Shown here piece after piece: positions 1-11,086 of a stretch of 64,000 bases of DNA. A program made the translations under genes and the position numbers. The DNA lies in contig CM046307.1 in the NCBI GenBank assembly GCA_025267735.1, positions 33,347,231 to 33,411,230 on the forward strand. The letters are read 5' to 3'. This DNA is from Mactra quadrangularis. Lineage: Eukaryota; Mollusca; Bivalvia; Venerida; Mactridae. The number at the start of each line of letters is the position of its first letter. The stretch's first letter is position 1. A model generated the notes under the pieces. The model did not search any database and was not told the DNA's origin. It saw only the letters and a list, made by a program, of their open reading frames with translations.

Positions 1-182
1 AATCTGAAAAAGATGTATTTAGAGTTATGAACCTTGTCACATGAGATGTGGTAGATAATAAGGGACATATTATTTAAAGTTTGAAGCTGATACCTTGAGA
101 AACAATACTTTATTGCACAAAACTTTAATCAGAAATATGGAGCTGACGCCACACTTACGCAAGGGCGAGTGAAAAGCTCATA
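1..182 (-). repeat. Fragment of the GCTCGAC-end repeat family, antisense
   Basis: Read on the minus strand, this stretch matches the start of the element at 42174-43245: a GGCGTCAGC-type block, then ACTTTAATCAGAA/TGCACAAAA, then the 'caaactttaa ... ccacatctcatgtgac' unit (here TCACATGAGATGTGG at about 38-52). The order and sense agree with that element read in reverse. The copy is cut by the left edge of the window. It shows that the family is dispersed in both orientations. Confidence 0.7.
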
Positions 183-1314
183 ATCATTTATATGCTCTCT
201 TGTACATACTTTTGAATGAGTTGTGTATAAAAGATTATATAGTAAATACATTGCATGAAACATACTGTCAAAATGATTTATCCTAATTTGACAAAATATT
301 TTACCTACAAAATGGCAATAAAATTATTAAGTTTTGTTTAATGATTTTCATTTCAGAGTCTGATTAAAACAACCAGCTTGGAAAATACTCGCATATAAAA
401 ATGGTTCAGTGAAAATCGAAACGGTTAAACACCCTCAGAATTCGTATTGCAATATTAGATGGTAAATAGGTTAACCATTACACCCCTACTAATTAATAGA
501 AAGATTCTGGACAAATATATGTTTGACATTTAACGTGACCTTTGTCTGGACAAATATATGTTTGACCTTAAAATGACTTCGAACTAGAAGCTATAAGCTG
601 TGATCTGACACACAACACATAGTTAGGTAATGATGAAATTTTGTGCCAGGTCTTAAACAATCCATTGAATAATAAGGAAGTTATGGCTGTGACACGAAAG
701 CAGGGGCAGACAGTTTGATTAGGCCATGCCAAATTGAAATTATGTTAAGCATCAACTCAAATTTGACAAACCTTGGTACCTATTCACAAAAACACACAAA
801 CCGAAGCCAAAAACACAAATATTTTTTACGGCAAAAAACAATGCATTGTATATACTTTTCAATGGAATAACCTCCTCATATATGAAACAATGGTCTGAAT
901 TTAATATTAAATGACTTGTGTTTTTCCCCACATAAAAATATATTGTATTAATGACGCGATGTTGATAAATTGCGTATGATGAATAACGTCGTTGCCCAAC
1001 ACAGTTTTCCCTGAATTAAATTGTCGTATCGAATCCCGTAACATCGAAATTATTTAAGAACATTTTACCTACATTTTTTTTTGATTGAGGACTCTAAAAC
1101 CTACGCGCACTCGGATGCTTAACACAATTCCGATATGGTATGGCCTTACCTAAAGCCCCCAGAAGCAAAGCTTCTTTGGAGGCATGAAACTTGAATAATT
1201 AGCAGTCTTGTCATCTCAATATGGCAAATAGTTCTAAAAGAAAAAAAACATTATGACACTCCCAGTTGTTTTTCACAAAAATCACAAAATGTTTTTCACA
1301 AAAATCACAAAATG
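183..1314. other. AT-rich intergenic stretch, no gene seen
   Basis: No reading frame here looks coding. Two small local duplications are visible: TCTGGACAAATATATG occurs twice between 500 and 571, and TTTTTCACAAAAATCACAAA twice between 1269 and 1312. The second lies just downstream of the HECT stop codon (minus strand) and would fall in its 3' UTR or flank. I see no clear polyadenylation signal or promoter that I would defend. Confidence 0.5.
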
Positions 1315-1556
1315 TTAAATTTTATGGAACCCATGGGATTCTTTCAAGGCCCTAACCATTAAGTCCGACAAAGTATCAGTCTCTCTAGGCAGCCAAATTT
1401 GAAGAGCACATGTTGATGTAAAAGGCAACCTACACAACCCAGTTTCTTGGTTGAAGAACATCAGCTCAATTTTCTTTGAGAACCCTAGGACTGGAACAGT
1501 ATCTGCACCAGAGATGAATATCATCAGCTCCTGAAATGTTACGGGAACAGCTTCAT
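1315..1556 (-). CDS. HECT-domain protein, last exon (C-lobe with catalytic Cys motif)
   Basis: This is the terminal coding exon of a G2E3-like HECT protein; HECT C-lobes carry ubiquitin on a cysteine before passing it to substrate. The start at 1556 is set by an acceptor with a T-rich tract (TATTTTTTGCAG) on the minus strand; the stop is TAA at 1317-1315. About 80 residues read VTFQELMIFISGADTVPVLG, then a short variable stretch, then LPFTSTCALQIWLPR and a ...KESHGFHKI end. 'Invariant GADxxPxLGF' and 'ASTCALxLxLP' patterns with a GFGKI-like tail are typical of this family; the Cys in STCAL is at the HECT catalytic position. The first base of the exon completes a codon begun in the previous exon, giving Asp. 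The 734-bp intron upstream (1557-2290) is AT-rich and holds nothing else that I recognise. Family assignment is from recall of the motif, not from a search. Confidence 0.8.
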
Positions 1557-2290
1557 CTGCAAAAAATATGGAAGTATTGGAAATTATAACAGGTCCACAA
1601 AAATGCAAAAAATACTAGCGACAACCTCTTCACTCATGCATGTGTCAATGTATATCTCAAATCATTCAAACTGTTGAGTTGTTGAAGAGATTCTATTTAA
1701 TTTTTCATGGACCAACAAATAGGAATAGACGATATATTTGCAGTATACTGGTTATTGCAGTATAATCTATTAAGATATGATATCATTTTTAAATACAGGT
1801 TTTTGATATGCATTCAATATGCTGACTTTTGAGTTACGGCTTGGACCAATTTTCTGCATGTAAAATATAAAATAAGCAAAATATAAATCAAGAATAAATA
1901 ATGATTAATATTTCATTTGACTTTAGATCCATTTTTGATGATATATCAAGCTATTTTTTTGTTTTTCATTATTACAGGTATAAATGAATAAAATGTGGTT
2001 ATTGATTTAAAAATGTTTTATGCACAATCAATAGCTCAGTAAACATAAGTGTGTAGGGGTGTATATAAACAAAAAAACTGTATTATATGTTTGACAAAAC
2101 ATATATTGCAATACATATCACAGATTCCAATGAAATATGGCAGTATGATTCTAACCCACCGACATAAACATAGTAAACAGACAGACAGCAATTATAAAGC
2201 TCAATTTAAGGTACAAGCCCATTTTACCAGGTACATGTAGTAATGTACACTATAAATCTATTTATTGTTATGATTCATATATAAACAAAC

Positions 2291-2531
2291 CTTCTATATC
2301 CTGAAGGAATATCTCCCATCCATAAACTGTTTTTTCTCCTCTGCTCTATACAGGTTTGACCCCTCTTCTGATCTTTTGAATACATATAATACATCAAAGT
2401 CAACTTTTCTTGTAATCATGTTCGGTTTTTTACAAAACATTTGTTTATACTGGTCTTTATTTGCTTTTACCAATTCCCAGGCTTCCAACGTTTCCATTCC
2501 CTGGATGAACTGATTGATCTCAGCAGAAGTT
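2291..2531 (-). CDS. HECT-domain protein, internal exon with a frameshift in an A6 run
   Basis: This exon encodes the HECT segment TSAEINQFIQGMETLEAW ... MITRKVDFDVLYVF ... SEEGSNLYRAEE. The QFIxG and EGSNxRxxEE signatures are characteristic of G2E3-like HECT proteins. The acceptor is CTTAATTACAG just before 2531; the best donor is AAG|GTTTGT after 2291. In the frame of the first 200 bases the exon meets TAG at 2296-2294, before the donor. Shifting frame at the six-A run at 2330-2335 instead gives KTVYGWEIFLQDIE and leaves one G, which joins the next exon in phase as Asp. So the exon carries either a true frameshift, making the gene a pseudogene, or a one-base homopolymer error in the sequence. 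The 1.2-kb intron upstream (2532-3754) is AT-rich with no other feature that I can support. Confidence 0.75.
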
Positions 2532-3754
2532 CTGTAATTAAGACAATGAAAATGAATCTACAGTGTAACATGCAGAAAAAGTGGCCAGCAATGGGCAGAA
2601 AATGCAACATTCTTTGCACACAGAGGTCATTCACTGGTTCGGTGTTTTAGTAGCTCAACAGCAACAATGTCAAACACTGATTTTTCAGTGTAATCAATTC
2701 TCGTTGTGCAATAAACATTGTATAAAATACAAATTAATGGTGTTATTTTGCAGTGGATTGACATATTAAATAAAGAAATGCTTGTACATAAGATAAAACC
2801 CATATTCCTATATTTTAAGGGTCATGTATTGGTAACCAAAATGAATAATAACACATGCGTAAGCAAGGACCTTTAAACTTATTATAAAATCAATATTCGT
2901 GGCTTAAGTTTTTTTGTTATATGTTCTGAATAGGTGGATTGAATTTAATAGGTTGTTTACAAACTCACCACACTTAATTCGAAACTCTAATATTAGTTTT
3001 TTCCATCATAAGTTCAATACTCATGGTCACTGAAAATCATACAACATGGACTAAATTAAGTAGTTCTTTGTACACACATCATCATTTTAACTGTAAAAGT
3101 TTGTACCTCATGGAAAAACTTAAAATTTTGAACTCTGGATATAGTCTATTCACACCAAATTATCAAAGATCAATTTTGATTGGCTGTTTTTATAAACATT
3201 ATATGATTATGCAATTTGTTTCATGACACTTAATAAATTTCAAGATTTTAACATCACTGTCAACCCTGATGACATGTACAGGTAAATTGGTGTTTTTGTA
3301 TAAAAAACAGGCTAACTATTGGCCATAAACAGCAGGTGATTGCTTATCCCAGTTGTAAAATAGAATAATTGTTATTGAGAGAAAGCCAGAATGACTGCAT
3401 ATTGATACAAGGTGACTGCCAAGACAGTGTATACTGTATAATATCAATTATGTAAAGTATTAAAAATATAACGAATAAGTATATTTATAATTATATTCAT
3501 GGACTAATTTGTCTAGTCTGAAGTTTGTCCAGTTTTATTTTTCTAGATTTCTGAATTCCATTTAGAGGTCAATGAAATACCTTTTTATTTGCTTCCATTA
3601 AAAAAATTTCAGCATATTGAATTAAAATGCACACACTCATTATGGAGATTTACAGCACGAGCTTGGTACTAAATCTACAATATGAGTGTGTTTGAATTTT
3701 AATACAGTTTGCAGAAATGTTTTAATTCACTAAAATAATCTTTAAAATTACTAC

Positions 3755-3902
3755 CTGTAACAGATATACTGTTTCTGTATGAGAAGGGCATACTCTTCCT
3801 TGGATGTTAGCGTCAATCTGTATATGTTTACAAGACCTAGGTCAATTAGCCTGTCTCCATGGTTTAGAAGAATCTGCTCTCTCGCATTCATTGCTAATAG
3901 CT
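3755..3902 (-). CDS. HECT-domain protein, upstream exon of the same gene
   Basis: The open frame reads MNAREQILLNHGDRLIDLG, then NIYRLTLTSKEEYALLIQKQ and YICY. It ends at a strong donor (CAG|GTAGTA, boundary at 3755/3754) with two spare bases, which join the first base of the next exon as an Arg codon and continue into TSAEINQFIQG. The phase match and the expected family order (helical segment before the QFIxG block) support one gene. The 5' boundary is uncertain: an in-frame TGA lies at 3906-3904, so the acceptor must be one of the AGs at 3904/3903, 3902/3901 or 3895/3894. No earlier exon could be recognised up to 6 kb, so the N-terminal part of the protein is missing from view. Confidence 0.65.
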
Positions 3903-4860
3903 CTCAGCTGAAGTTGAATAATAAACAATCCCTAGTATTACTGTTTGAAAGCTAGATAGTCTTGGAGCAGCCGCCCGGCTAGCTCAATTGGTAAGTCTAC
4001 TGATATCCCCATGCACTGACATCACTTTCACTGCCAAACCATCTTCATATGATGAATGTAATTCCATCTACAATAGTATTATTAAATTTACAAAATAATG
4101 AAAGAAATTTATACCCGTCAAATTTTGTGTTGAAACTAACAAAGATTAACAAATGAACTGATCTTAGATGTATACTATCCTTATAGTAATGCATTTCCGT
4201 TCCCAGGACGTGAAAATGTGGGAGTGCTTTTTTGACAAATAGGGGTTCCTCGAGACTATTGCCACTAACATAGGACATATTAGGTTCATGATTATAACAT
4301 GACTTTCAATAAAGAGATGTATCAATATTAATACACATGTCGTATATGTTTTGTGTGTCTCCTTTTATAAATTATTGTATATATATAGTCTATAGATCTT
4401 CATTGTTTTTTTCCAAGAGTTTTATGGACCCTTTTCAAATAACAAGTTCTCACACTAATGAATTCTCAAGGGTGGTTGCTGAGATTTTTTATCTTATTAA
4501 CTTTAATCTATAATTGCGATCCCTTGGGAAAAGTCAATTTTGATCCTAAGTGCAAAACTTTAATAAACTATGAAAAGGTCCTTTACATGGCAAAAAGAGG
4601 CTCTAACCAAATAGTTTTATCCAAAATATTACAAAACTGATTTCCCATCAATGACTTTATGTTAAACATAATTATGATCCCTGGAACAGGGACAAATTTG
4701 ATCCCAGGGGCATAGTTTGAACAAACCTTATGTTTATGAATCGACAAGCCAAGTTTATTTATAGTGATCACGTGACCTGTTAGTAACGCGAAAAACAGTA
4801 TAACGAGAATCTTGATAGCCTCTGGAAACAAGAACGATGTATTACAATGCAAGAAAAATA
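3903..4860. other. Intergenic or intronic stretch with a tRNA-like A box
   Basis: At about 3968-4006 (+) the sequence reads GCCCGGCTAGCTCAATTGGT, a good Pol III A box as in tRNA-derived SINE heads, but no B box or SINE body follows, so it is at most a 5' fragment. A 77-codon minus-strand frame at 4045-4278 has no family resemblance that I can name. The rest is AT-rich and featureless to my reading. Part of it may be an intron of the HECT gene. Confidence 0.35.
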
Positions 4861-4938
4861 TGTAGCCTGACCGGGACTCGAATCCAGGAACTCTCGCTTA
4901 AAGGGCGAGTGCTCTCACAACTGAGCTATCCTTCCTCT
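4861..4938 (-). pseudogene. tRNA-Lys(TTT)-like sequence, acceptor arm broken
   Basis: On the minus strand the A box TAGCTCAGTTGTGAGAGC and B box GGATTCGAGTCCC are present. The D stem GCTC/GAGC and anticodon stem CTCGC/GCGAG pair perfectly around a CCTTTAA loop (anticodon TTT). Position 33 is C instead of the near-universal T, one T-stem pair fails, and the two ends (GGAAGGA and TCAGGCT) do not form an acceptor stem. This looks like a tRNA pseudogene or SINE head rather than a working tRNA. It abuts the MITE at 4965. Confidence 0.6.
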
Positions 4939-4964
4939 CAAAATGTGAACAGATAGGTCAACAA

Positions 4965-5276
4965 GTAGCCTGTTCAATTACCCTAAACGTTCCAAAACGT
5001 TCCGTAACGATAAATTCGGAACTCCTCGGCCATTCGCTACGAATTATCTCGGACATATTTAGACACTATTTTGAAACTACCGGTATTGAAGTAAACAATT
5101 ATACAATCGTTTAGGCAATGAGTGATGTACGTTTTGTTTTTAGTCCACCAATTTGTAACATTACTCATTGCCTAAACGATCGTATATTTGTTTATTAGAT
5201 CAGATTATTCGCAGCGAGTTGCCGAGGAGTTCCGAATGTATCGTTACGGAACGTTTAAAGTAATTAAACAGGCTAC
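4965..5276. mobile_element. MITE with long TIRs, ATTCGGAAC family (312 bp)
   Basis: The ends are inverted copies: GTAGCCTGTTCAATTAC at the left against the reverse of GTAATTAAACAGGCTAC at the right, then AACGTTCCGTAACGATA and ATTCGGAACTCCTCGGC in both arms. Arms are about 90 bp with scattered mismatches. A second inner inverted pair, CGTTTAGGCAATGAGTGATG against CATTGCCTAAACGATCG, lies near the centre, so the element would fold into a long hairpin. It has no coding capacity. The same ATTCGGAAC core forms the ends of six other small elements in this window. Confidence 0.8.
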
Positions 5277-5931
5277 AGGTGTGCCACATATATTATAGGT
5301 CACGTAATTCCACACACTGCTAAACTTAAACGCGAATGTTTTGTGAATGCAATTAACCAAAATATAAAATAAAAAGCCGACACTTTGATTAATGAAGGAC
5401 GAATACTTTAGCAATTTCAATACTATAGTTTATGATAAATGAGGCTCACTTACTCTGTACGGCAACAATGATCTAAATCAGGGAATTAGATGTTTCTGTC
5501 TTTAGACATGAAAAACGCCATGATACTGCTGCACTCTGGGTAATGAAATGGGACAGAAAGACTTAGCTTTTGCGCGTGACCTTACATTGTCACAATAATT
5601 GTGCGCCTGAATTTGATATTTAGGGCCTATCGCAAATTCACTAGGCTTAGCGCCCAATAATCTTAGTTCGAACATTGCAATTTTATCAAGTTACTGGTTG
5701 GCGACCTACAAACTCAAACGTCCCAACAAATCCTACAGTACATGTAACTTCCCCCGCGAACAGGAAACAGGTAGTATTAATAAAACAAATAAAACACTTA
5801 CCTCTTGAAGCCCTTTATAAAAAACACGCTTACAGTAGTCCACTTGTCATGTACTGTATGGTTACTCAGTACAGCTGTGGAAACAAACAACGCGGTGCAA
5901 TATGGGTAGTTCAGATATTACGCAATATCTA
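5277..5931. other. No gene or repeat recognised
   Basis: An 87-codon plus-strand frame at 5675-5938 has no similarity that I recognise and no splice or codon evidence; I do not call it. The rest is unremarkable, except that the last bases (TTATAGATAAGTG) begin the palindromic block that follows. Confidence 0.4.
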
Positions 5932-6475
5932 TTTATAGATAAGTGGTAAGTGGTTATCTAGTTACGTTAACTAGAAAACCACTTAATTATCTAGTTAATT
6001 ATCTGGTTAACTAGTTACGTAACTAGTTAACCTGTTATCACTTATCTATAATCGCTAAGTGGTAAGTGAATATCTAGTTACGGTAACTAGATAATCACTT
6101 AAATAACTAGATAATTAAGAGGTTAACTAGTTACGTAACTAGATAACCACTTACCACTTATACAAAATATCGCTAACTGGTAAGTGGTTATCTAGTTACG
6201 TAACTAGTTAACCTCTTAATTATCTAGTTATTTAAGTGATTATCTAGTTACCGTAACTAGTTAACCACTTAACATTTAATTGGTAAAATAATACACAATG
6301 GCAGTTCAAAGCACTAACTTGCATTTTTTTCCTGTTATGATCTTTTCTTTATTGTAAAAAATAACTAGTTACGTAACTAGTTAACTACTTAATTAACTAG
6401 ATAATTATCTGGTTAACTAGTTACGTAACTAGTTAACCAGATAATTATCTAGTAAGTTATGTGGTTATCTGGTGG
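5932..6475. repeat. Palindromic block built from TAACTAGTTACGTAACTAG units
   Basis: The block is made of repeated self-complementary units centred on TAGTTACGTAACTA. A perfect 28-bp palindrome (GGTTAACTAGTTAC and its mirror) occurs at 6005-6032 and again at 6413-6440, with near copies at 6121-6148 and 6187-6214. Above this, 6073-6160 and 6174-6260 are almost perfect inverted copies of about 87 bp around a short AT-rich loop, and 5932-6049 forms another hairpin with TTATAGATAAGTG ends. A 55-bp unrelated stretch (about 6300-6355) interrupts it. No reading frame is present. It is most likely a compound foldback or MITE; no clear TSD was found. Confidence 0.75.
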
Positions 6476-7973
6476 CAGAAATATGCCACCATATGTAAGC
6501 ATTGTTGAACCTCATTTTTTACAACCTGTGTTTTTCACAACATATGAAAATCGCGTACGCAATTTTCACAACTTGTGAAAAACACGTTAGTAATTTTCAT
6601 ACGTTGTGAAAATTGGGTACGCGTTTTTCACAAATGAGCAATGTGAAAATTACGTTAGACATATTTTTCGATTTTTAGTCCTAACGCAATTTTCACAACA
6701 TGGGTCAATATCATAGTATATCTTAAAGTATATAATAAACAAAACTAATGTTTCAGTTACTTTCAAATACTTTACTTAGATGGTTAAACCTCGCGACATG
6801 GAGGCAAGATATCACAACCACCCTAAGGTCTTCAACAAGCCAGTATTGTGCCTTACTGAACCACCTTTACGTACATTCACCACTTTAGCACATAGAGAAG
6901 CCATCTTAAGCTACAGTCCCATAAACATAAAAATAGCCGTAAGGGCACCGTACGGGCGCCGTGCGACCAAGCATCGTAAGGCCCCGTACGAACTCTTGCG
7001 TACCCGTACGGACTGCTACGTTTTTACCAGTGTCCGTGCGATGAGCCGTGGATACACGTATCAGTTTTAAAGTCAATTCGTGAACAAAATCGTGGCCAAG
7101 CATGGAATAAAATTGCATATCTTCCAGCTACGGCTCTGTACGGGTGCGTTGTTTTAAGCCATGTTTGTGGTTTGTACGGTCACCTTAATGATCACGTGCG
7201 ACATGATTACGTATAATTAAATTTCGTGCGATGTATAGGATACACGCGTGCAACAGCTTATTTTGAATAAAATGACCGTTTATCGTCGCATGCATGAATA
7301 AATGTGTGATTGTATAAAAGAGCTACTGGTAAATGTCTCATTAAAGCATTTTATGAAAAACTACTGCATTTGAATTAAAACGACAATTTTTACAACTGCG
7401 TCAAGATTACAGGCACTATACATGCATCTATTAAAATTCTCCACTTTGTCACTAGGGTTTAAAATGCACAGCGCCCTTCATCGCCAGAAAAAAATCGGGG
7501 CTATTGAGTGCAGAAGAATGGCGCAAAATGGTGATGAGTCAATATGTTTTCAGCTTCCAAGTACTGGCACTTTACACATCTTTTTGGGAAAATGCATGTA
7601 TGAAATGCAAATTTTGAACTGAAAAGAGAAGAATCTTGCTATGCTGTATATCTGTCAGTCACTTAGTAGTGAAATAAGAACATCTTGAAAAGGCCCTGTC
7701 GCGTTAATGTGAAAAAATGTGCTATTCTTGCCAATGTCGCAACAAGTAAAAGATAAATTTAAGCGCCCGACATTTCGTTCTCATATGATGCATTTATTAT
7801 GTACAGTCCTGTACTTAAATATAAATATCTGTTTCTTGTATGGGACCGAAGCTAATGGTCAAAATTAAGTAAAATGTAACGTTTTGTATACATGTACTTA
7901 TAACTTATACCTCTCAAATTAGTGAATTGGAATATGAAAAACGAAGTACATGTAGTCACTGTAACACAAATGT

Positions 7974-8430
7974 ACAGGGTATGCCAAAAGTCGTGTACCC
8001 TCAATGTGTACACTCAGCATACATGTACTGCGTATCATAATATTGAAGGCTTATATTGCTCTCTCCAACACTCTCTTGGTTGCTGCTGTGGTGCCGTTTT
8101 GGATGTAATTTCATCAACAATGATACAACAATTTAGTGAAAAGTTAGTTAAAACGTTTCCATAGAAATTTTTCAAGAGGGTAGATCTTTAAATCTTGGTG
8201 GCAACTCCACTGAACCTCTTCGTACAATCCATTTTGCAGCAAATTCCTGGTTCAAGATATTACCAACGCAATTTACAAATTGGTGAGAAGTTCCATGTTG
8301 GTAAAAAGGGTTGTGTTGTCCACTTAAGGGATCATCCTCAAGGTAGTCAAACCACTGGTGACAGACCCAAATTTCTTCATATATACTATAATAAGGAAAA
8401 TTTGGGTCTGTTATCTGTGAGTCAAACAAG
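7974..8430 (-). pseudogene. Tc1/mariner-type transposase relic, C-terminal part
   Basis: Minus-strand residues FVNCVGNILNQEFAAKWIVR then RGSVELPPRFKDLP resemble the stretch of IS630/Tc1/mariner-type DDE transposases that reads 'YLNxxFPxRWIGRxGPxxWPPRSPDLTP'. A following segment in another frame has an ECWRE...-like C-terminus. At the 3' side the sequence TACAGGGTATGCCAAAAGTC (7976 onward) is a mariner-style TIR that starts with TA. Stops and frame changes break the gene; the expected Asp before the QHG motif is replaced. The matching upstream TIR was not found, so the copy is truncated. It lies inside the TTAA insertion and must be younger than it, or have been carried in by it. Confidence 0.6.
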
Positions 8431-9104
8431 AAGCCATCACTTATTTAAGTACCAAAGGATTGCGACAAAATTCTTTATGACAGTAATATGCAGTTAGATG
8501 AAGGGATTGCATGCGTTATTTATGGCAGGAATGAGCTTTGATCACTTATCTTGGTCATGATGTATTGAGACATGGACGATGTGCAACTTCTATTTCACCC
8601 TGCATGAAAAGTAGCATATAACCGGTTCTTTGCCATTCGCTGACATAAATGAGAAGATTGTCAACGTTTCTATTATTGCTTTTAGAAATGTTTAAGATGT
8701 AGAGTCGTTTATAATTAAATATGGGGCCAAAGAAAGGCAAGCCAAGCTGCAAAAACTATCATTACTGAGTCTTCTACTCAGTACAACGTGCAAGGTGGGG
8801 GGGGGGGGAGAGAACCTTAAACACCAGTAATACAGGAATCTCCACCTAATCAGACAAGATAGAACTGCTCTATTCCCTTTCTCAACTTTTCCTATTTGAA
8901 CATCCAACAAAACAAACAAGCGTAGTGTACGTATTCGTGTCATTTTTAACACAACTAGTCAACAAAAAATATCATACAATCATGAAATCTACGAAATTAA
9001 TGTGCCGTTGTTGCGCTAATGTATCGTGCGTACCCCGCAAGTGGCCCGCAAGATCTCCGTATGATTGTTCACGACTCTATTTACGGGTAAGTGCCGTGCG
9101 TGAT

Positions 9105-9142
9105 CGTGTCTGGAAGATGTGCATACACATCTTCCAGACACG
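9105..9142. repeat. Perfect 17-bp-stem palindrome with 4-nt loop
   Basis: CGTGTCTGGAAGATGTG (9105-9121) pairs perfectly with CACATCTTCCAGACACG (9126-9142) around the loop CATA. It lies in the CpG-rich subterminal part of the TTAA insertion. It could be a transposon hairpin or the junction of two nested inverted copies; no other copy was seen in the window. Confidence 0.85.
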
Positions 9143-10311
9143 GGTCTTTACGACTCGTTTTTATTCAATTCTTCTTACGGACCCGTACGTTACCCGCACG
9201 ACAGCCCGCACGGTCATCAACGAATCTAGCCCTTACATGTCCGTAAACAACATTATTTCGCTATTGTGACCACATCCTTGCGGTCTTACGGCTTACAGCC
9301 TATAATGAAATCGCTTTCAGTCGTACGGTTCATTACGAGTGACGTACGGGTCCCGTGCGGCATTCGTACGGGTCCCGAGCGACATTCGTACGGGTCATAC
9401 GATACGTATTCCGTTTCTCTTTGTTTTCTTAAAAAGATTTACGTCATCATCTTATTAGACAAAATGTATACGCCCATAGTCCTTGCGGCGGCCGCACGGG
9501 AGTCTTCTACATCCGTAAATAGCCCGTACGATGCCCGTACTGCCGCTCTTACGATTGACCGCACGGCTCTAAAATTTATGTGACCACAAACCCGTAGAGA
9601 AACCGTACACACACAAGGCTTCCCACGGCCTACGGCTGTTTGCACGTACGGGTCCGCAACAAGCTACGATTTTATGGGACTGAGGCTTTAAGGTACATAG
9701 TAAGCACATGTGCCCCATGGTACTGTTACAATGTTCGTATTAACAAGTTTCGCATCCAAAGCAACCGCTTCGAGGTCCATAGCAGCTGCTCAAGCACACG
9801 TAGCAACAGTTTCATTACCCATTGTAATTTCCCCTTATGCTTCTAGCTTACACTTAGGTCCTAGCATCCTACGTTACGCTTCCTTGCAACAGTACGAATA
9901 TCAATGCTAACACTGATGTCTATAGCAACTTCTATCGAGCCTAAGTCGTTTAAGTCGAGATAAGGGATTCAAACTAGCGACTCTAGGGGCATGAGACATG
10001 AAGCAAATAACCCTATTTATAACGCATAGATGGCAACATAAAGATTCTGCAGTATTTCATATTTTGGTAAGATATAGCGTTGGTAAAAAAGTTTTCATGT
10101 TAGGAAGATGCATGCATATTAAACTTAAAAAAATATGATTGTAGCTTATGTAATTGATACATACAATTAAAGGTCATTGTATTCTTATTTATGCAAGCAT
10201 TTGTCAATTGTGAGTAATATTTTGTGAATTGTAACACATTGGTCATTTTCAGAGGCACACATTTCATTGTCAGATTTGTTACCGTCGCTCAATATTCACA
10301 GTCGCTGTGAA

Positions 10312-11003
10312 TGTTGAACCTCATTTTTCACAACCCGTGTTTTTCACAAAAAGTGAAAAACGCGTACGCATTTTTCACAACTTGTGTGAAAAACACGTTA
10401 GCATACAAAATTCATACAAGCATAGAAACGCATTTTTCACAACTTCAAATGTGACGAAAAAAGTGATTGAAAAACTTGAGTTTTTTGGTATTAACGCATT
10501 TTTCACACATGTAATTTTTTTGGTAGTAGTTTTTTTTTAAATGAGGTTCAAAGTTTGTTACAACCCGTTTTGTAATAAGAATCCGAATTGTAATAATCAT
10601 TACATAACGGGTTATTTCAAACATACAAACGCATTTTGTAAAAAACCCAAAATGTAATAAAGTGTCTAGTTGTATTAATTTTATTACAAAATATAGTTAG
10701 ATACTTTAAATTAATTGTAAAGCAAGAAAGTAATGGTTAACAAGCAAACATTAATGTTCAAATAGACAAATTACTTACATTTTGCCATGTTAATTTAAAG
10801 ATTTCGACAGAAAATCAAGTTGTCATATTTCATTGCAAACGAGTTATTACAAAAGTGGCTCAACTTACCAACCCGTTATTAATAAATCTTTAATATAACT
10901 AGGGTTTTTATAACAAAACGGGTTGCAATAAACGTGGAAAAAACCATGATCGTATTTTTTTACAGGTTGTGAAAAACACGGTTTGTGAAAAATGAGGTTC
11001 AAC
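10312..11003. mobile_element. Nested TIR element with GTTGAACCTCATTTTTCAC ends (692 bp)
   Basis: Left end GTTGAACCTCATTTTTCACA is matched by the reverse of the right end TGTGAAAAATGAGGTTCAAC. Inside are further pairs: CCGTGTTTTTCACA against TTGTGAAAAACACGG, and AACCCGTTTTGTAATAA near 10563 against TTATAACAAAACGGGTT near 10908. It shares termini with the large element that holds it and with the copy at 17583-18420, and is likely a deletion derivative of the same family inserted near its centre. No coding capacity. Confidence 0.75.
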
Positions 11004-11086
11004 GTTGAACCTCATTTTTCACAGAATGCGTTTTTCACAACCTGTGAAGAACACGTTTGTGAAAAACGAGGTTCAAAATGGCAAAC
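11004..11086. repeat. Minimal palindromic copy of the same TIR family
   Basis: Directly abutting the preceding element, the sequence reads GTTGAACCTCATTTTTCACA, a short middle, then TTTGTGAAAAACGAGGTTCA. It is essentially two termini joined head to head in about 83 bp. It may be an end-to-end remnant or a solo terminal pair left by an internal deletion. Confidence 0.6.

Larger units (their letters stand above)
6910..9687. mobile_element. TTAA-flanked insertion, piggyBac-like ends (2.78 kb)
   Basis: The insert is flanked by TTAA at 6906-6909 and 9688-9691. Its ends are imperfect inverted repeats, GCTACAGTCCCATAAA and the reverse of TTTATGGGACTGAGGCT. The undisturbed sister arm of the host element reads straight through this point with a single TTAA at 11723-11726, so the pre-insertion site is visible in the same window. 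TTAA duplication is the rule for piggyBac and Kolobok-type elements. Both subterminal regions (about 6920-7140 and 9000-9660) are unusually CpG-rich and studded with CGTACGG and its variants. No piggyBac-type transposase was found; the middle holds a Tc1/mariner relic (7974-8430) and unassigned sequence. Confidence 0.75.

Noticed and set aside
4045..4278. 77-codon minus-strand frame upstream of the HECT exons
   Set aside because: It lies on the right strand for an earlier exon, but I could not match it to the HECT family or join it in phase.
4861..4938. Functional tRNA-Lys
   Set aside because: The acceptor ends do not pair, C replaces T33, and a T-stem pair fails.
5675..5938. 87-codon plus-strand frame
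   Set aside because: No recognised domain; it runs into the palindromic repeat block.
8195..8497. 100-codon plus-strand frame
   Set aside because: It is antisense to the Tc1/mariner relic, which has recognisable transposase residues on the other strand.
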